From Owenia fusiformis (Eukaryota > Annelida > Polychaeta > Sabellida > Oweniidae): DNA of 64,000 nt. Shown in pieces: positions 31,901 through 38,979 of this stretch. Positions within the stretch are counted from its first letter, which is position 1. The number at the start of each line of letters is the position of its first letter. The DNA is taken from assembly GCA_903813345.2 (NCBI GenBank), contig CAIIXF020000011.1:1264571-1328570 (forward strand). Reading direction: 5' to 3'. The notes under the pieces were generated by a model. That model was not told the origin of the DNA. It made no database searches and worked only from the letters and a program-made list of their open reading frames with translations. The position numbers and the translations under genes are program-made.

Positions 31901-32861
31901 CTGAATAAAAATTGAGACGTACAGTGCTGATATATAATAATATAGGGTACGTTTTCAAACTAAAAAAAGTGTTCCTTCCAAAATGAATTTGCCTATACAT
32001 ACCCCTGAAACTCTTAGCAATTATAGGTAAAAAGTTCTCTTGAAATTTCGAAGTGATTTTACCTGTTAATTCTGTCCATGGTCGGCCATTTTTGCGGAAG
32101 TTACACTGAAACGCAAACTCCATGAAACGAAACTAAATCACTAGAAAAAACATGGCACACATTGTGCGCATGTGCAGCAAAGTTTAGACCAATTAGATTA
32201 TTTGATTATTTTGGGCATGTGAATTATTTGCTTCCGAGCACTTACAAGCTTACCACAATAAACAAACCTGGCAGAGACTACCCTTAGCCTACTTCATTTT
32301 GGCGAAATTTCAGCTCAAACTCGTGAAAAATGCATTATGCATACGCTGGTGTGAAGCCTTGGAGACACTCATTTTGGTAAATATGATTTATGGGGTATAC
32401 TTTTCTGCAGTTTGTGGGAGTTTGGGACATTAAATGTTAAAATTCAAGAAAATATGCCAATTAAACGACTGATCAATTAATATATACCAGCACTGTAGTC
32501 TTATCTGTGAAAAAGTAATATGCACTTGAAAAATTGGAACTAAACATGAGATAAAGATAAGCAATACATCATTTCTGCGCATCATAACTATTTTATAAAA
32601 GTATAGTATTTCTAATATGATAAGAAGATATACATTGAAACTTACATCTGTTTTGGTCATTCCCACGATTTTTTCAACTTCATAAACATCATCAACTTCG
32701 TCATCTTCTTCTTCTTCACCGGCATTTTCATCCACTTGAGCATTTTCAATTGCAGGTTCCACCTCTTTTGGTGTAGTTTCTGGTTCAATAGATACCTCGG
32801 GTAGCGAATTGTCAAACAAAATATCACATTTTGTCGAACTTTCTTCTTCAACGTCAGCCAT
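10311..32861 (-). CDS. MPHOSPH8: M-phase phosphoprotein 8 homologue (HUSH chromodomain subunit), complete coding model
   Basis: Fourteen coding exons with consistent phases are read on the minus strand: 32861-32646, 31206-31057, 29565-28693, 28448-28400, 26102-25017, 24109-24051, 22710-22533, 21722-21625, 21354-21268, 20944-20787, 16958-16807, 15307-15180, 10873-10766 and 10364-10311 (TGA). They sum to 3396 bases, 1131 residues; human MPP8 is about 860, and the extra length lies in the acidic, Lys-rich middle. Order: acidic N-terminus, chromodomain (about 58-120), disordered linker (about 125-800), ankyrin repeats (about 820-985), conserved C-terminal domain. In vertebrates MPP8 binds H3K9me3 and, with TASOR and periphilin, recruits silencing to transposons and intronless DNA. 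All exons have GT-AG ends. The ATG sits in AACATGG, a good animal start context. A HUSH-like role in this species is inference from architecture. Confidence 0.9.
10402..10520 (+). mobile_element. ACAAGGCATTAAC repeat family, copy 1
   Basis: Begins ACAAGGCATTAACATACAAAA, continues TGTCACCAAC, a CCGAATGCCAAAC middle and a CCACAAAAAG motif, and ends in a weak hairpin (CCACCACTTTCGGAGTTGAC). Lies in the last MPP8-homologue intron. Same layout as the other five copies in the window. Confidence 0.7.
11823..13754 (+). mobile_element. ACAAGGCATTAAC repeat family, copy 2, swollen by an internal satellite
   Basis: The usual head (ACAAGGCATTAACATG...ATGTCACCACC, 11823-11856) and the usual tail (GACGCCGGACGCCGG, then CCAACCACCAACC, then GGAGACCATAACAAT) are separated by about 1.75 kb of tandem repeats, whereas other copies are 100-170 bp. 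The 3' end is a clean hairpin at 13730-13754: ATGTCACCAC, loop TTTTG, GTGGTGACAT. No open frame. The superfamily is not recognised. Confidence 0.75.
11862..13592 (+). repeat. satellite array with a 736-bp higher-order period
   Basis: Monomers of about 120-160 bp share AATTTGAAGCAAGTTGAAAA, GACCTTTTTGACC, TTGAGAAGGTCATTGAAGG, TCAAATGTCAAATCTAAAGT and GAGAACATGTAGATGATTTT. Monomer variants recur in the same order: short variants begin at 11998, 12734 and 13470, exactly 736 bases apart. So two full higher-order units and the start of a third are present. Lies in the intron between MPP8-homologue exons 12 and 13. Confidence 0.92.
13816..13870. repeat. small inverted repeat
   Basis: AACCATAGCATACGG on the left pairs imperfectly with CCGTATGCGATGGTT on the right; a further AACCATGACATACGG lies between them. 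Probably a transposon end or relic. Confidence 0.5.
14001..14134. mobile_element. foldback MITE
   Basis: Arms of about 58 bases (ATCCTATGATTTACTCGTGA through GGATATTGATATCTGCAC, and their complement) flank a loop of about 19 bases containing TCTCGCTACACTCGCTC. The arms differ at only a few places, so the element is fairly young. No coding capacity. Intronic in the MPP8 homologue. Confidence 0.8.
14135..15179. other. intron sequence, no feature seen
   Basis: The rest of the intron between MPP8-homologue exons 12 and 13; AT-rich. A short GGATGGATGGATGAACG stretch lies near 14540. No gene is supported. Confidence 0.4.
15674..15905. repeat. two-copy tandem duplication, 117-bp period
   Basis: GGTCACAT, AATAAA, GATTTTATGAAAA, AATGCATGCAGTA, GATGTATTGAGAAAATACAT and GTAAGATACTGAAATCT occur twice in the same order, starting at 15674 and 15791. 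Intronic. Confidence 0.85.
16295..16380. mobile_element. 86-bp MITE with TACAGGGTGATCC ends
   Basis: TACAGGGTGATCC at the left end matches GGATCACCCTGTA at the right end. TA at both edges suits a TA target duplication as in Tc1/mariner-like elements. The small open frame overlapping it is an artefact. Confidence 0.8.
16847..18356 (-). repeat. 12-copy, 127-bp array derived from MPP8-homologue exon 11 and its splice acceptor
   Basis: GAATCAACCTGCAAAAATGA (the complement of the TTTTTGCAG|GTTGATTC acceptor junction) recurs 12 times; the first copies start at 16951, 17078 and 17205, a 127-bp step. Each unit holds the acceptor, about 110 coding bases (LILTFEEAVNVTLNN through FSLSDGTKC) and then AAATGTATGTC before the next acceptor. 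Only the unit at 16807-16958 continues into VRFKHELQPTVP and a real donor. Copies differ by few substitutions, some changing residues (Glu to Val near the start). 127 is not a multiple of three, so the array cannot be read through in frame. Confidence 0.93.
18512..18968. mobile_element. hAT-like non-autonomous transposon with perfect 8-bp target duplication
   Basis: The ends are TAGGGGTGAGACGA and TCGTCTCACCCCTA. The 8-base direct repeat CTGTTAAC lies directly outside both ends (18504-18511 and 18969-18976). Eight-base duplications and short inverted ends are the hAT signature. The interior has repeated GATTCGAGTCGAAT-like motifs near both ends and no transposase. 457 bp, intronic in the MPP8 homologue. 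Confidence 0.9.
19375..20300 (+). repeat. dispersed repeat, copy A (related copy at 33552-33925)
   Basis: Shared blocks with 33552-33925 in the same order: CATTCTGATACTCATA, ATCTTTCTGTTTCACC, ACATGCTCTGATATTATGAG, CATCAGATGGGAAGAGTTA, GATGAAAGATCTCAAAAATC, CCATGGCATCT (CATGGCATCT in the other copy) and GCTGAGAAGAAATGAGATGT. Copy A is longer owing to inserted material. Family unknown; no coding region. Confidence 0.8.
20388..20650 (+). repeat. dispersed repeat unit duplicated in tandem, 117-bp period
   Basis: CACATTTGCTCTATGACAGG, then CGTACAGCGGC or CATACAGCGGC, then AATATAGAAAAATCTACATC, occurs at 20399 and again at 20516. The same GTCACATTTGCTC start is seen near 2590. Possibly part of a larger transposon common in this genome. 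Confidence 0.65.
20787..22710 (-). CDS. MPHOSPH8: MPP8 homologue exons 7-10: ankyrin repeats
   Basis: Exons 22533-22710, 21625-21722, 21268-21354 and 20787-20944 encode about four ankyrin repeats. Visible signatures are GDYDSIRKALHS, TGMTLVMIAAQQGFDDILEL, HGAEINARQKNGSTALIHAA, GHLCTVAILIEMGANMNFQQ, SGETALIKAVKKNHKAVVRV and LLNEGANF. Vertebrate MPP8 also carries ankyrin repeats at this place. All three internal junctions fall at equivalent points of the repeat, which supports the splice choices. Confidence 0.9.
20998..21065 (-). mobile_element. tRNA-derived SINE fragment
   Basis: On the minus strand GGGGTCGTGGGTTCAATCCC contains a B-box-like GGTTCAATCCC, followed by CACTGGGATGGACTGACTTT and TCACGTCAGCCC. 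This is the 3' half of a tRNA-like head and the start of a SINE body. The A-box half is missing or degraded. Intronic. Confidence 0.6.
22068..22532 (-). repeat. minisatellite carrying copies of a splice donor (MPP8-homologue intron 7)
   Basis: Units contain AATTACCCATAATGCCT on the plus strand; three also contain CAGACATACCTTTGATC or CAGACATACCTTTAATC. Read on the gene strand the latter is CAAAG|GTATGTCTG, a strong donor-like site. The real donor of exon 7 (CAAG|GTACGTCTGC, at 22532) is followed by the same TGCTTA...GCATTATGGGTAATT sequence, so the array seems to have grown out of the exon-intron junction. Confidence 0.8.
24129..24202. mobile_element. 74-bp MITE with TACAGGGTGTCCAT ends
   Basis: TACAGGGTGTCCATGAAGTCG at the left pairs with CGACTTTATGGACACTCTGTA at the right (about 19 of 21 positions). 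A TA edge suits Tc1/mariner-type insertion. Similar to, but not the same as, the element at 16295-16380. Intronic. Confidence 0.8.
24853..24966 (+). repeat. dispersed repeat (related copy at 53003-53114)
   Basis: Shared with 53003-53114: TTGCAATGT, CACAACCTAAAC, GAAAATATTTAAGC, ATGCATTT, TATGGGTGATTG and CGTATAGGTTGGCGTTT. Same orientation, roughly 110 bp. Family unknown. Confidence 0.75.
25017..26102 (-). CDS. MPHOSPH8: MPP8 homologue exon 5 (with small exon 4 at 28400-28448): low-complexity middle
   Basis: Exon 4 (49 bases) encodes SKPGPLSFKMGKKAVK and joins exon 5 in phase 1. Exon 5 is 1086 bases. It starts with a Thr/Ala-rich part and short Ala-Ile-Asp and Val-Ala-Met-Val repeats, then a Lys-rich tract, then a Pro/Gln-rich end leading to KGTSKLI. 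Repeats such as AVAMVTDKND and VAMVIDKHQ are probably replication slippage products. Exon 6 (24051-24109) follows with DDGDLDFGKLITVDADTWDQ. Confidence 0.8.
26103..28399. other. intron 4 of the MPP8 homologue, no feature seen
   Basis: AT-rich, with an AAATAAAT/AATTAA low-complexity tract at 26130-26185. No gene is supported. Confidence 0.4.
28693..29565 (-). CDS. MPHOSPH8: MPP8 homologue exon 3: lysine-rich disordered linker
   Basis: A 291-codon exon with acidic Ser clusters alternating with Lys/Arg tracts (GEKKKKVRRRSSETKQKRIK). It includes a PASFKKMFSDKIQ segment resembling the conserved ASFKDMLSK-like motif in vertebrate MPP8 linkers. No folded domain is visible. The SDSE and SDTD clusters are plausible phosphorylation regions. 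Confidence 0.82.
30382..30495 (+). mobile_element. ACAAGGCATTAAC repeat family, copy 3
   Basis: Diverged copy: ACAAGGCATTAACATGAAAA, CTCACTACC, CCACAAAAAAGTTTG, and a weak end hairpin (ATCACCACTACTGATGGTCAC). Confidence 0.65.
30544..30880 (+). mobile_element. tRNA-derived SINE with ATACA tail
   Basis: The head has an A-box-like TAGCTCAGCGGTAG (30552-30565) and a B-box-like GATTCGATCCC (about 30596-30606), ending GGTTCAGGCA. A tRNA-unrelated body of about 230 bp follows, with GGGCTCCTTCAAGGAGGGG, then an AATAC pentamer tail (30851-30880). The same pentamer tail ends the LINE at 3777. As a plain tRNA the acceptor stem pairs poorly, so this is a SINE and not a tRNA gene. Confidence 0.82.
30879..31030 (+). 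mobile_element. ACAAGGCATTAAC repeat family, copy 4
   Basis: Starts within the SINE pentamer tail: ACAAGGCATTAACATGCAAA, ATGTCACCACC, a run of CACCAATCGCCAAC-type repeats, TGTCACAAAAAATGG and ATATGTCACCAC; the end hairpin is incomplete. It ends about 25 bases from exon 2 of the MPP8 homologue. Confidence 0.75.
31057..31206 (-). CDS. MPHOSPH8: MPP8 homologue exon 2: rest of the chromodomain
   Basis: Fifty codons, GKTLYKVRWVNYGPEWDTWE through the C-terminal chromodomain helix (MIEAYEKKHEEIKRKRDQRE). Trp81 and Tyr84 complete the aromatic cage with Tyr60, so methyl-lysine binding should be intact. Human MPP8 has KVLYKVRWKGY at the same place. The exon is a clean multiple of three, phase 0 at both ends. 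Confidence 0.9.
31207..32645. other. intron 1 of the MPP8 homologue, no feature seen
   Basis: No coding region or clear repeat was recognised; short open frames have no domain content. Confidence 0.4.
32646..32861 (-). CDS. MPHOSPH8: MPP8 homologue exon 1: start, acidic N-terminus, first chromodomain strand
   Basis: The 72 residues begin MADVEEESS, are rich in Glu and Asp, and end DDVYEVEKIVGMTKTD, the first strand of the chromodomain. Tyr60 occupies the position of the first aromatic cage residue of human MPP8 (Phe59). The donor is GTAAGT. An upstream in-frame ATG (MSWRSFKFN) exists but has a poorer context and no acidic start, so MADV is preferred. Confidence 0.88.
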
Positions 32862-33005
32862 GTTGAATTTAAAACTCCGCCACGACACCTATTGCGCAAA
32901 TGGCAAAGAGACTCCATGGATAAATATTTTCAAGCAGAGACCGACCAGATGATTGGTAGTACACATAACTCATTTACGTAGGCCTATATATGTACTTGTG
33001 GGTAC

Positions 33006-33021
33006 TATATATATATAAATA
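33006..33021 (-). promoter_or_regulatory. possible TATA-like element upstream of the MPP8 homologue
   Basis: TATTTATATATATATA on the gene strand about 145 bases upstream of the start codon. Placement is plausible for a core promoter, but such runs are common in AT-rich DNA. Confidence 0.25.
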
Positions 33022-33121
33022 CTGAACAAGATAATCTAGGGAAAATGACACTAGGAAAATACGAAGGCAAATCAGAGTAGATCTATTCAAATATTAGGCC
33101 GTTCATAATGGGCTTTCGCCA

Positions 33122-33372
33122 TAGAAGGGTAGGCAACTTTAATTCCCATATTTTATACATAAACATTGTCTAAGTTTTTAAAAATTGGATAAGAAATGCC
33201 TTCTTGTACCCATTCCAAGGAAAATCTTGTTTTGTGCTTTTCATGTATGATTTTAAGAAATAACCCAAACATACGAAACATGCATGATTATCTGGATGTT
33301 GATAATTTAATAGAAAATGGAATTCATCATAATTTTGACAATAATGAAACTGAACATTCTCCCACAAATTAT
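33122..33372 (-). repeat. dispersed repeat, inverted relative to a copy at 47911-48153
   Basis: Reads on the minus strand as GAGAATGTTCAGTTTCATTA, TTGTCAAAATTATGATGAAT, TTTCTTAAAATCATACATGA and AAGCAAGATTTTCCTTGGAA, the same order as 47911-48153 on the plus strand. The two copies flank the Polinton in opposite orientation. Confidence 0.85.
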
Positions 33373-33551
33373 TTTTTATTGGAATGATCTTGAATAATTA
33401 CACACAATGCAAAACTCAAAGAGAACATTTTGTCGGTTTCCGCTTTTCCTTATCAGTGATCTTTTTTGTTTACTAAGGGAAGCATGGCACTATACTCATT
33501 TTGAAGTTCTCATTAATAACACAGAGTCGCATAGCCTTCTATTGAATGCCT

Positions 33552-33925
33552 AGATGCCATTCTGATACTCATAGCATCTTTCTGTTTCACCTGAAACATG
33601 CTCTGATATTATGAGGCATATTCTGTGATCTGAGCACATCAGATGGGAAGAGTTATAACTGTCAATAAGTGTGATAGTTATCATGTAATCATTTACCTAA
33701 TGTCAATACATTACATAATAGGCATTGTATTTAACAGCAGATATTAGCACAGGTACGTGTACACAAGTTTAATGACCCCAATTAAATGAAATATGAGCTG
33801 GGATGAAAGATCTCAAAAATCCTCAATTTTGGGCTCTCCTGGATCGCCAAATCAAGCTCATTATATCATGGCATCTCAGGGCTGAGAAGAAATGAGATGT
33901 CATGGTATATCATGATGCCTAGATG
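33552..33925 (+). repeat. dispersed repeat, copy B (related to 19375-20300)
   Basis: Shares blocks with copy A including ACATGCTCTGATATTATGAG, CATCAGATGGGAAGAGTTA, GATGAAAGATCTCAAAAATC and GCTGAGAAGAAATGAGATGT. Shorter than copy A. Confidence 0.8.
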
Positions 33926-33935
33926 CTATTTCTCT

Positions 33936-34045
33936 GAGACATCTATCACGACTTCTTGAAAGGTACCATTGGGGATAACTTCCAGTCTGTGTGTGGACTG
34001 GTACAAAATTTTGAAGCTGATTGAATAATCAATTGATAAGTAGCC
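33936..34045 (+). repeat. repeat R, left piece interrupted by the Polinton
   Basis: GAGACATCTATCACGACTT through CTTCCAGTCTGTGTG and GTAGCC matches 48571-48677. Its continuation is at 47477-47912 on the far side of the Polinton. Confidence 0.85.
34040..34045. repeat. Polinton target site duplication, left
   Basis: GTAGCC directly outside the left end; repeated at 47477-47482. Six bases is the family norm. Confidence 0.95.
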
Positions 34046-34553
34046 AGTAGTTTCATATTCACACATAGGCGGATTATCTCTGAGATGTCCCCACTAATCG
34101 GCTTATAGGCTTATAGATGGCTTATCTCTAATCCCTATTGTCTGTCTAGGACCGAACTAGCGACGGATTATCGCTAATCCCTATTGTGTCCGAGCTGGTC
34201 CCTAATGGGTTTAAGGACAGAATCGGCGTACCGATAATCTTTTAATCCGATGAAGGATGTAGAATTTTTTTTGAAAATCCTTTAATCCTATCAGCGATTT
34301 TTTGAAATGGTCTGGAGATGATCAGCCTGTAGGGTAGATGAGAATTTGTCTAATAAGATTACGATAGAAGAGTTGGTACGAGCTTATTGTATGGACTTTT
34401 TGTATACTAATAAATGTAAATGGATGGTGTCTTAATAAGCTTAACTAACGAACAAACAATGTAATATGTACTTTGTACAGAAAATTAGATGTTTATTAGA
34501 AGTAAAAATCCATATTAAAATATACAAACATGGCGGAATGAAATCAATCGATG

Positions 34554-35243
34554 TCAGTAGAGGTCATAGTCATCATTAAAATATTGACAGACAAGACAAC
34601 TCATCATTCCTTCTTGGTTCATATGATCCAGCGGAAAATGGGCAAGGCAATTACGTTCCTCTAAAGGTAACCGAGGGATCAATAGTCGAATATCCTTTAG
34701 CATGTCCATAACATCTGCGAATGAAAAGGTCACGTGCCATTTCAGAATTCTAGTACTGTTGTGTCTGTCGTATTCTGTGGATGTAACTGATAGCAACTTT
34801 TCTTCAGCGAAGACTCTAAATTCGTAACCTAGTCCCAAATGGTAGAATCGATCTGGTATAAATTCGAACGACTTTAAGTGTTGGTCATCTGGTGTTTTGG
34901 TCACGTCCAAGTAATATATTAACGAACGCAGGCCTCCCGTTTCGAAAAAGCATTCGATCAAATAGTCGAACTCCCTCGATGTCATGATACCAAAGTCTCC
35001 AGGTTGAATGGATGGTACCATGACCATAGTATTAGCATGTTGTTGCGCCGAATATTCTCTTATGACTACGTTATCCCCTATACGATAGATATATGTAGCC
35101 CCGACTTTTAACATCTTTGGTAGTTCATTTTCCAGTGGTCTTACGATCGAACCCTTGGGTTTTTGAAAATCTATCTTTGATAAGTGAAATGTCACGCAAG
35201 TCCCATCGTTATCTTCGTCCAAGCACGAACCTTTAATGTGCAT
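34554..35243 (-). CDS. Polinton terminal-repeat protein, unknown, 229 aa (left copy)
   Basis: Starts MHIKGSCLDEDNDGTCVTFH and ends CLVCQYFNDDYDLY. No membrane segment; a mixed alpha/beta-looking composition and a C-terminal CxxC (SCLVCQ). Not recognised. It lies entirely within the inverted repeat, so the element has two copies reading toward its ends. Role unknown; genes in terminal repeats can act in end recognition or replication, but nothing here shows that. Confidence 0.6.
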   Translation of the reverse strand: MHIKGSCLDEDNDGTCVTFHLSKIDFQKPKGSIVRPLENELPKMLKVGATYIYRIGDNVVIREYSAQQHANTMVMVPSIQPGDFGIMTSREFDYLIECFFETGGLRSLIYYLDVTKTPDDQHLKSFEFIPDRFYHLGLGYEFRVFAEEKLLSVTSTEYDRHNSTRILKWHVTFSFADVMDMLKDIRLLIPRLPLEERNCLAHFPLDHMNQEGMMSCLVCQYFNDDYDLY

Positions 35244-35312
35244 GTTAACCTCCGAATGTAATCATAAAAAAAAGGAATGTTGTGGTTTACACGTTCTCTG
35301 ATATAGTAGATA

Positions 35313-35516
35313 TTACTTTGAATCGTCCTTGACCGTGTTCACTAGATTCGTTTCAGAACGTTCACCACCGCCGAGGCAATCTATGGAATCAACTGCCGAT
35401 GATGTTGGTGTCGATCTTCTTTTCAAGGTCAGGGAAACCACTGTTACAACGGCAATCGGTACAATAATGCAAACCAATGCAGGTATGATCATGTCCAATT
35501 GAAGCGATGGTATATC
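35313..35516 (-). CDS. Polinton small single-pass membrane protein (left copy)
   Basis: The membrane helix LVCIIVPIAVVTVVSL is followed by a basic KRRS stop-transfer and an acidic/Ser-rich tail ending VNTVKDDSK. The upstream edge resembles a splice acceptor, and a short possible first exon lies near 35630-35729. The product may act at membranes. Function unknown; the other copy is at 46006-46209. Confidence 0.5.
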   Translation of the reverse strand, partial: DIPSLQLDMIIPALVCIIVPIAVVTVVSLTLKRRSTPTSSAVDSIDCLGGGERSETNLVNTVKDDSK

Positions 35517-35802
35517 TGTAAAAATAAAAAAATAATAAAAAAAAATATAAACGTATTTATGACTATTAGAATTGTTTACTTTGAATCAATGAGGCGTTAC
35601 ACGAGTAGCTTATTATAAACAACTATTACCAACATAAGCCTTGAGATGATCTGGCCCGTATGTCCTAGGTGTAATGAATTCAGCTGCTAATGTTGACACG
35701 TTTTCACTTAAGTTTTTACCGATGATCATAATTGTTGTCACGAGTACTATTCTTATTTATGTGTTTAATGTTCTGCGTCTCTTTAATGAATGATTAAATT
35801 AT

Positions 35803-36003
35803 CTAAATGCTCTTTGTTAAATGTAAAATTCTGGTAGTCTGGTGTTCGTTTAGGTCTTTATTACCAACGTGTCTGAACACACCGTGGTTGTTGACATACA
35901 TAGGCAGGGTAGCGTCATTCCCCATAGTAACCGGTAAATATTTACCTACACAATGGATTAACTTCCTAGCAACAGGTAAACAATGAGGTGTTTCTGAAGT
36001 CAA
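35803..36003 (-). CDS. Polinton small open frame, 66 aa (left copy)
   Basis: MTSETPHCLPVARKLIHCVG at the start, ending LHLTKSI. It overlaps the tandem-repeat edge of the inverted repeat, so it may not be a real gene. No domain recognised. Confidence 0.25.
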   Translation of the reverse strand: MTSETPHCLPVARKLIHCVGKYLPVTMGNDATLPMYVNNHGVFRHVGNKDLNEHQTTRILHLTKSI

Positions 36004-36524
36004 ATTGTATAGTAATAGTGCAAGTTAGCGTTCTTTCCCATAGTAACAAGAAAATATTTACCTACACAATGGTATAGCTTCCCAGTAAAAGATCAAGTTA
36101 GCGTCATTCACCATGGTTAATCATAAATATTTATTTACACTTACCAGGCAAAGGTAAACAGTGACGTCATTCGTATAGTCAAATAAAAGTATTGAGAGCA
36201 CTGAGTTAGTATATTTCACCAGGAAACGCTCCGACCACGCTTAAGGAAGAAAGGAATTGGGGATTCTGCACACTTTTGATGGTGTCATCCAGGTGAGTAT
36301 CTGCCAGTATTATATGTAAATTCATTCAAACTATATTTAGGTTATCAAATGAGAAATCACTTATATCCAGTAATATGAGTTGATATTATATCAAAGTAAA
36401 ATAATGCTCTTGATATGACACATTTTGACAAACTTGCCTTATATTAGTTTTATATGTCTTTAATATAAAAAGTATGATAGAAATACTTACTACTTCGATT
36501 TACAATTGCAGCTATACAGTCAAC

Positions 36525-36761
36525 ATGGACGGTTTTTACATCTCAGCTGATTTTGATGAGAGATGCGAAAAAATAAAAGAAATAACCAAACTATTAGAGG
36601 ATCTAAAGAAGGAGACTGACGAGATAGAGCGTGTGTTTAAGGAAAGACTCATACCTTTTTATTGCTACAAACAGTCTATGAACAGAGTGGGGAATAAAGA
36701 ACTCTACAATACTCACTACAGAGAGCTACTCTCAGCAGCAAATACGATTGTTTATATGTGA
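36525..36761 (+). CDS. Polinton small coiled-coil protein
   Basis: About 78 residues from MDGFYISADFDERCEKIKEI. Heptad-like Leu/Ile/Val spacing in KIKEITKLLEDLKKETDEIE suggests a coiled coil. An acceptor-like TTGCAG lies just before the start. First gene inside the left inverted repeat, upstream of the integrase. Function unknown. Confidence 0.45.
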   Translation: MDGFYISADFDERCEKIKEITKLLEDLKKETDEIERVFKERLIPFYCYKQSMNRVGNKELYNTHYRELLSAANTIVYM

Positions 36762-37123
36762 CTGTTTTAAGAACTAAAAAAATAATATTCATTATATTTT
36801 TCTCTACATATAAATGTGACAAGAATGACAAAGGCAAAAGTTAATGTGAAACAATCACGTTGTTATAGATGGAACAATACTGCTAATTCCTACATATAAA
36901 GGTTGTATCTAAAAATGAAGTTAGTGTAATTTGTAAGAAATATACTAGTCATTTAAATGTAATAAGGAAATAATATAAAATAAATGTAATAAATCCCATC
37001 ACTATATTCAACACTCTGTGTTTGTATTTATTATGAGGTCATGTGACATATAATTCCTCTGGTGTATCCCTTCACTTAATATTTAAATACATACTTTAAC
37101 CATAGATTTCATTAAGTGTTAGA

Positions 37124-38420
37124 ATGTCAACGTCACAAGATCGATACTTGAGCACTCTTTACTACAATCTGTCGAAAGGGGGTTCTCTAGGTGGTCCATC
37201 GAGTCTGTATGAAGCTGTAAAGAAAGATAACAGATATAAAATCTCTCTAGGTCAAATAAAAAGGTTTTTGGCTGGCCAAAAAGCATATACATTACATAGG
37301 GAAGTACGCAGACGATTCAAACGTCGTAAAACAATATCATATGGTTTAGATTGGGAATGGCAAATTGACAGTATGCATCTGACATCGTTGGCAAAGTATA
37401 ACTCGAAATACCCCTATATATTAGTGATATGTGACGTCCTCAGTCGTTATTTGATGGCAAAACCAATGTTAAACTTGCGATCGGAAACTGCAGCAAAAGC
37501 TTTTAAAGAGATCCTAGATGAGAACCCGACCAGATTAAAGCCAACTCTTGTTTATTCCGACTCTGGTTAGTCTTAATCAATACTATTTTAATGCTACTAT
37601 CGAGTACTTCTTTATATATTTAGCAGTTACACGACTTTCATAATTTATTTATCACGTGTAGAATGCAAGTATAATTTCTGGAGTGTAAGAATTGAGGTCA
37701 TTCTGCTGTCTACATAATATTGCAGGAAGTGAATTCAAAGGGGACTTCAGAAAGATGTTAACAAACTTGAATATACAATACAATACCTCATCTAACTCAG
37801 AAACAAAGGCCGCAATAATTGAAAGAAAAATTAGAGTTTTACGCTCTAAAATTGGCAGATATTTAACCTATAATAAAACGAATAGATACATAGATGTTCT
37901 CCAGGATATAGTTGATGGTATCAACGCCACACCTAGTAGAGTTTTGGGTCAAAGTGCTCCCAAAGACGTGACATTGCAGAATGAAAAGATATTTTACAAA
38001 CGTCAATTTACAAACAACAACAAAGGTTCCACTAAAAGGAATGATAAAAAGAATAAAAAACCTAGGCCATACACATTCAAGATAGGTGATTACGTCCGTA
38101 TTTCACAAGTACCCAGGAAATTTAATAAATCCGATTTAAAACAATTCAGCGAAGAAATTTTCGTCATTAAAGATAGAACACGGCGTCAAAACATACCCAT
38201 GTATAGAGTTGTAGACTTGATGAACAATGAAATAACTTCGTATTTTTACGGGCCCGAACTTCAACTAGTGACTGACTATGATCCCCAGGGTGAACATGAA
38301 ATTGAATCTGTTATCCGATACAAAGGTAGAGGCGCCAACAAAATGGCTTTAGTAAAATGGAGGTACTATAGTCCTAAGTTTGCCACTTGGGTGAAAGTTT
38401 CCGACATAAAGGACATATAA
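37124..38420 (+). CDS. Polinton integrase (retrovirus-like DDE core, C-terminal chromodomain)
   Basis: Two coding segments (37124-37570 and from about 37728 to 38420); the space between them resembles a short intron. The first has the catalytic-core opening WEWQIDSMHL and the YSDSG region. The second has the SETKAAIIERKIRVLRSK helix with the third acidic residue. The last 50 residues (IESVIRYKGRG...LVKWRYYSPKFATWV) are a chromodomain-like module, as in many Polinton integrases. In this family the enzyme joins element ends to host DNA and makes the 6-base duplication. Confidence 0.88.
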
Positions 38421-38499
38421 TCTAACTATCGGTGAAGTATAAATAACAGATGCGCTTTCTGAAAATAGTCACAAGCCAACAAATAAACGAAGAGTCAAC

Positions 38500-38913
38500 A
38501 TGTTGAGCAGTTCATATCTATATTTGAGTGATAGAGATTCTATAGACTATTACGGATCGAATACTTCAGTAGGGTTTGGTGTTAGACTTCCAAATACGCT
38601 AAAGTTGTCCAATGGTTACTTTGCAATTGGTTTATGTGAAATAAATGTTTCACCTAGTGTTGACACCTCGAAAGGATTGGATGTTTTCTGTGATATTGTC
38701 ACGGAATCTACATACAATGGATATAAAGGTCAGATCTTAAGACGCCTACCACCAGGTGTCTCCACTGGCATATTTCAAAACGTATATTACGTAAAACTGT
38801 TACCTAGAGATGTCGAGACTATAAACATTTATATATTGAACAGTGACGGGACAGACTGTTCATTCATCAACGGTCACACTACGTGTACAGTCCACTTAAA
38901 GAGAGTTCTTTAA
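38500..38913 (+). CDS. Polinton minor capsid (penton-like) protein
   Basis: 137 residues starting MLSSSYLYLSDRDSIDYYGS. The tail (YVKLLPRDVETINIYILNSD then CTVHLKRVL) fits the pattern of Polinton penton-type jelly-roll proteins that end in a beta strand with HL[KR]R. Its position between integrase and major capsid protein agrees with the usual late gene cluster. Assignment by pattern only. Confidence 0.6.
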   Translation: MLSSSYLYLSDRDSIDYYGSNTSVGFGVRLPNTLKLSNGYFAIGLCEINVSPSVDTSKGLDVFCDIVTESTYNGYKGQILRRLPPGVSTGIFQNVYYVKLLPRDVETINIYILNSDGTDCSFINGHTTCTVHLKRVL

Positions 38914-38979
38914 TATAAGTGCGTCATAAACTTGGATCGTTTACATTATATTTTAAAACGAAAGTATACAGTCTGTACA

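Larger units (their letters stand above)
34046..36087. repeat. Polinton left terminal inverted repeat
   Basis: About 2.04 kb, matching 45435-47476 in inverse orientation with very few differences. It carries three open frames reading outward. Such long, gene-bearing terminal repeats are above the typical few hundred bases of Polintons. Confidence 0.9.

Noticed and set aside
34554-35243. The 229-residue terminal-repeat protein as a DNA polymerase or terminal protein
   Set aside because: Too short for a polymerase and no polymerase motif is visible; a terminal-protein role cannot be supported from the sequence.
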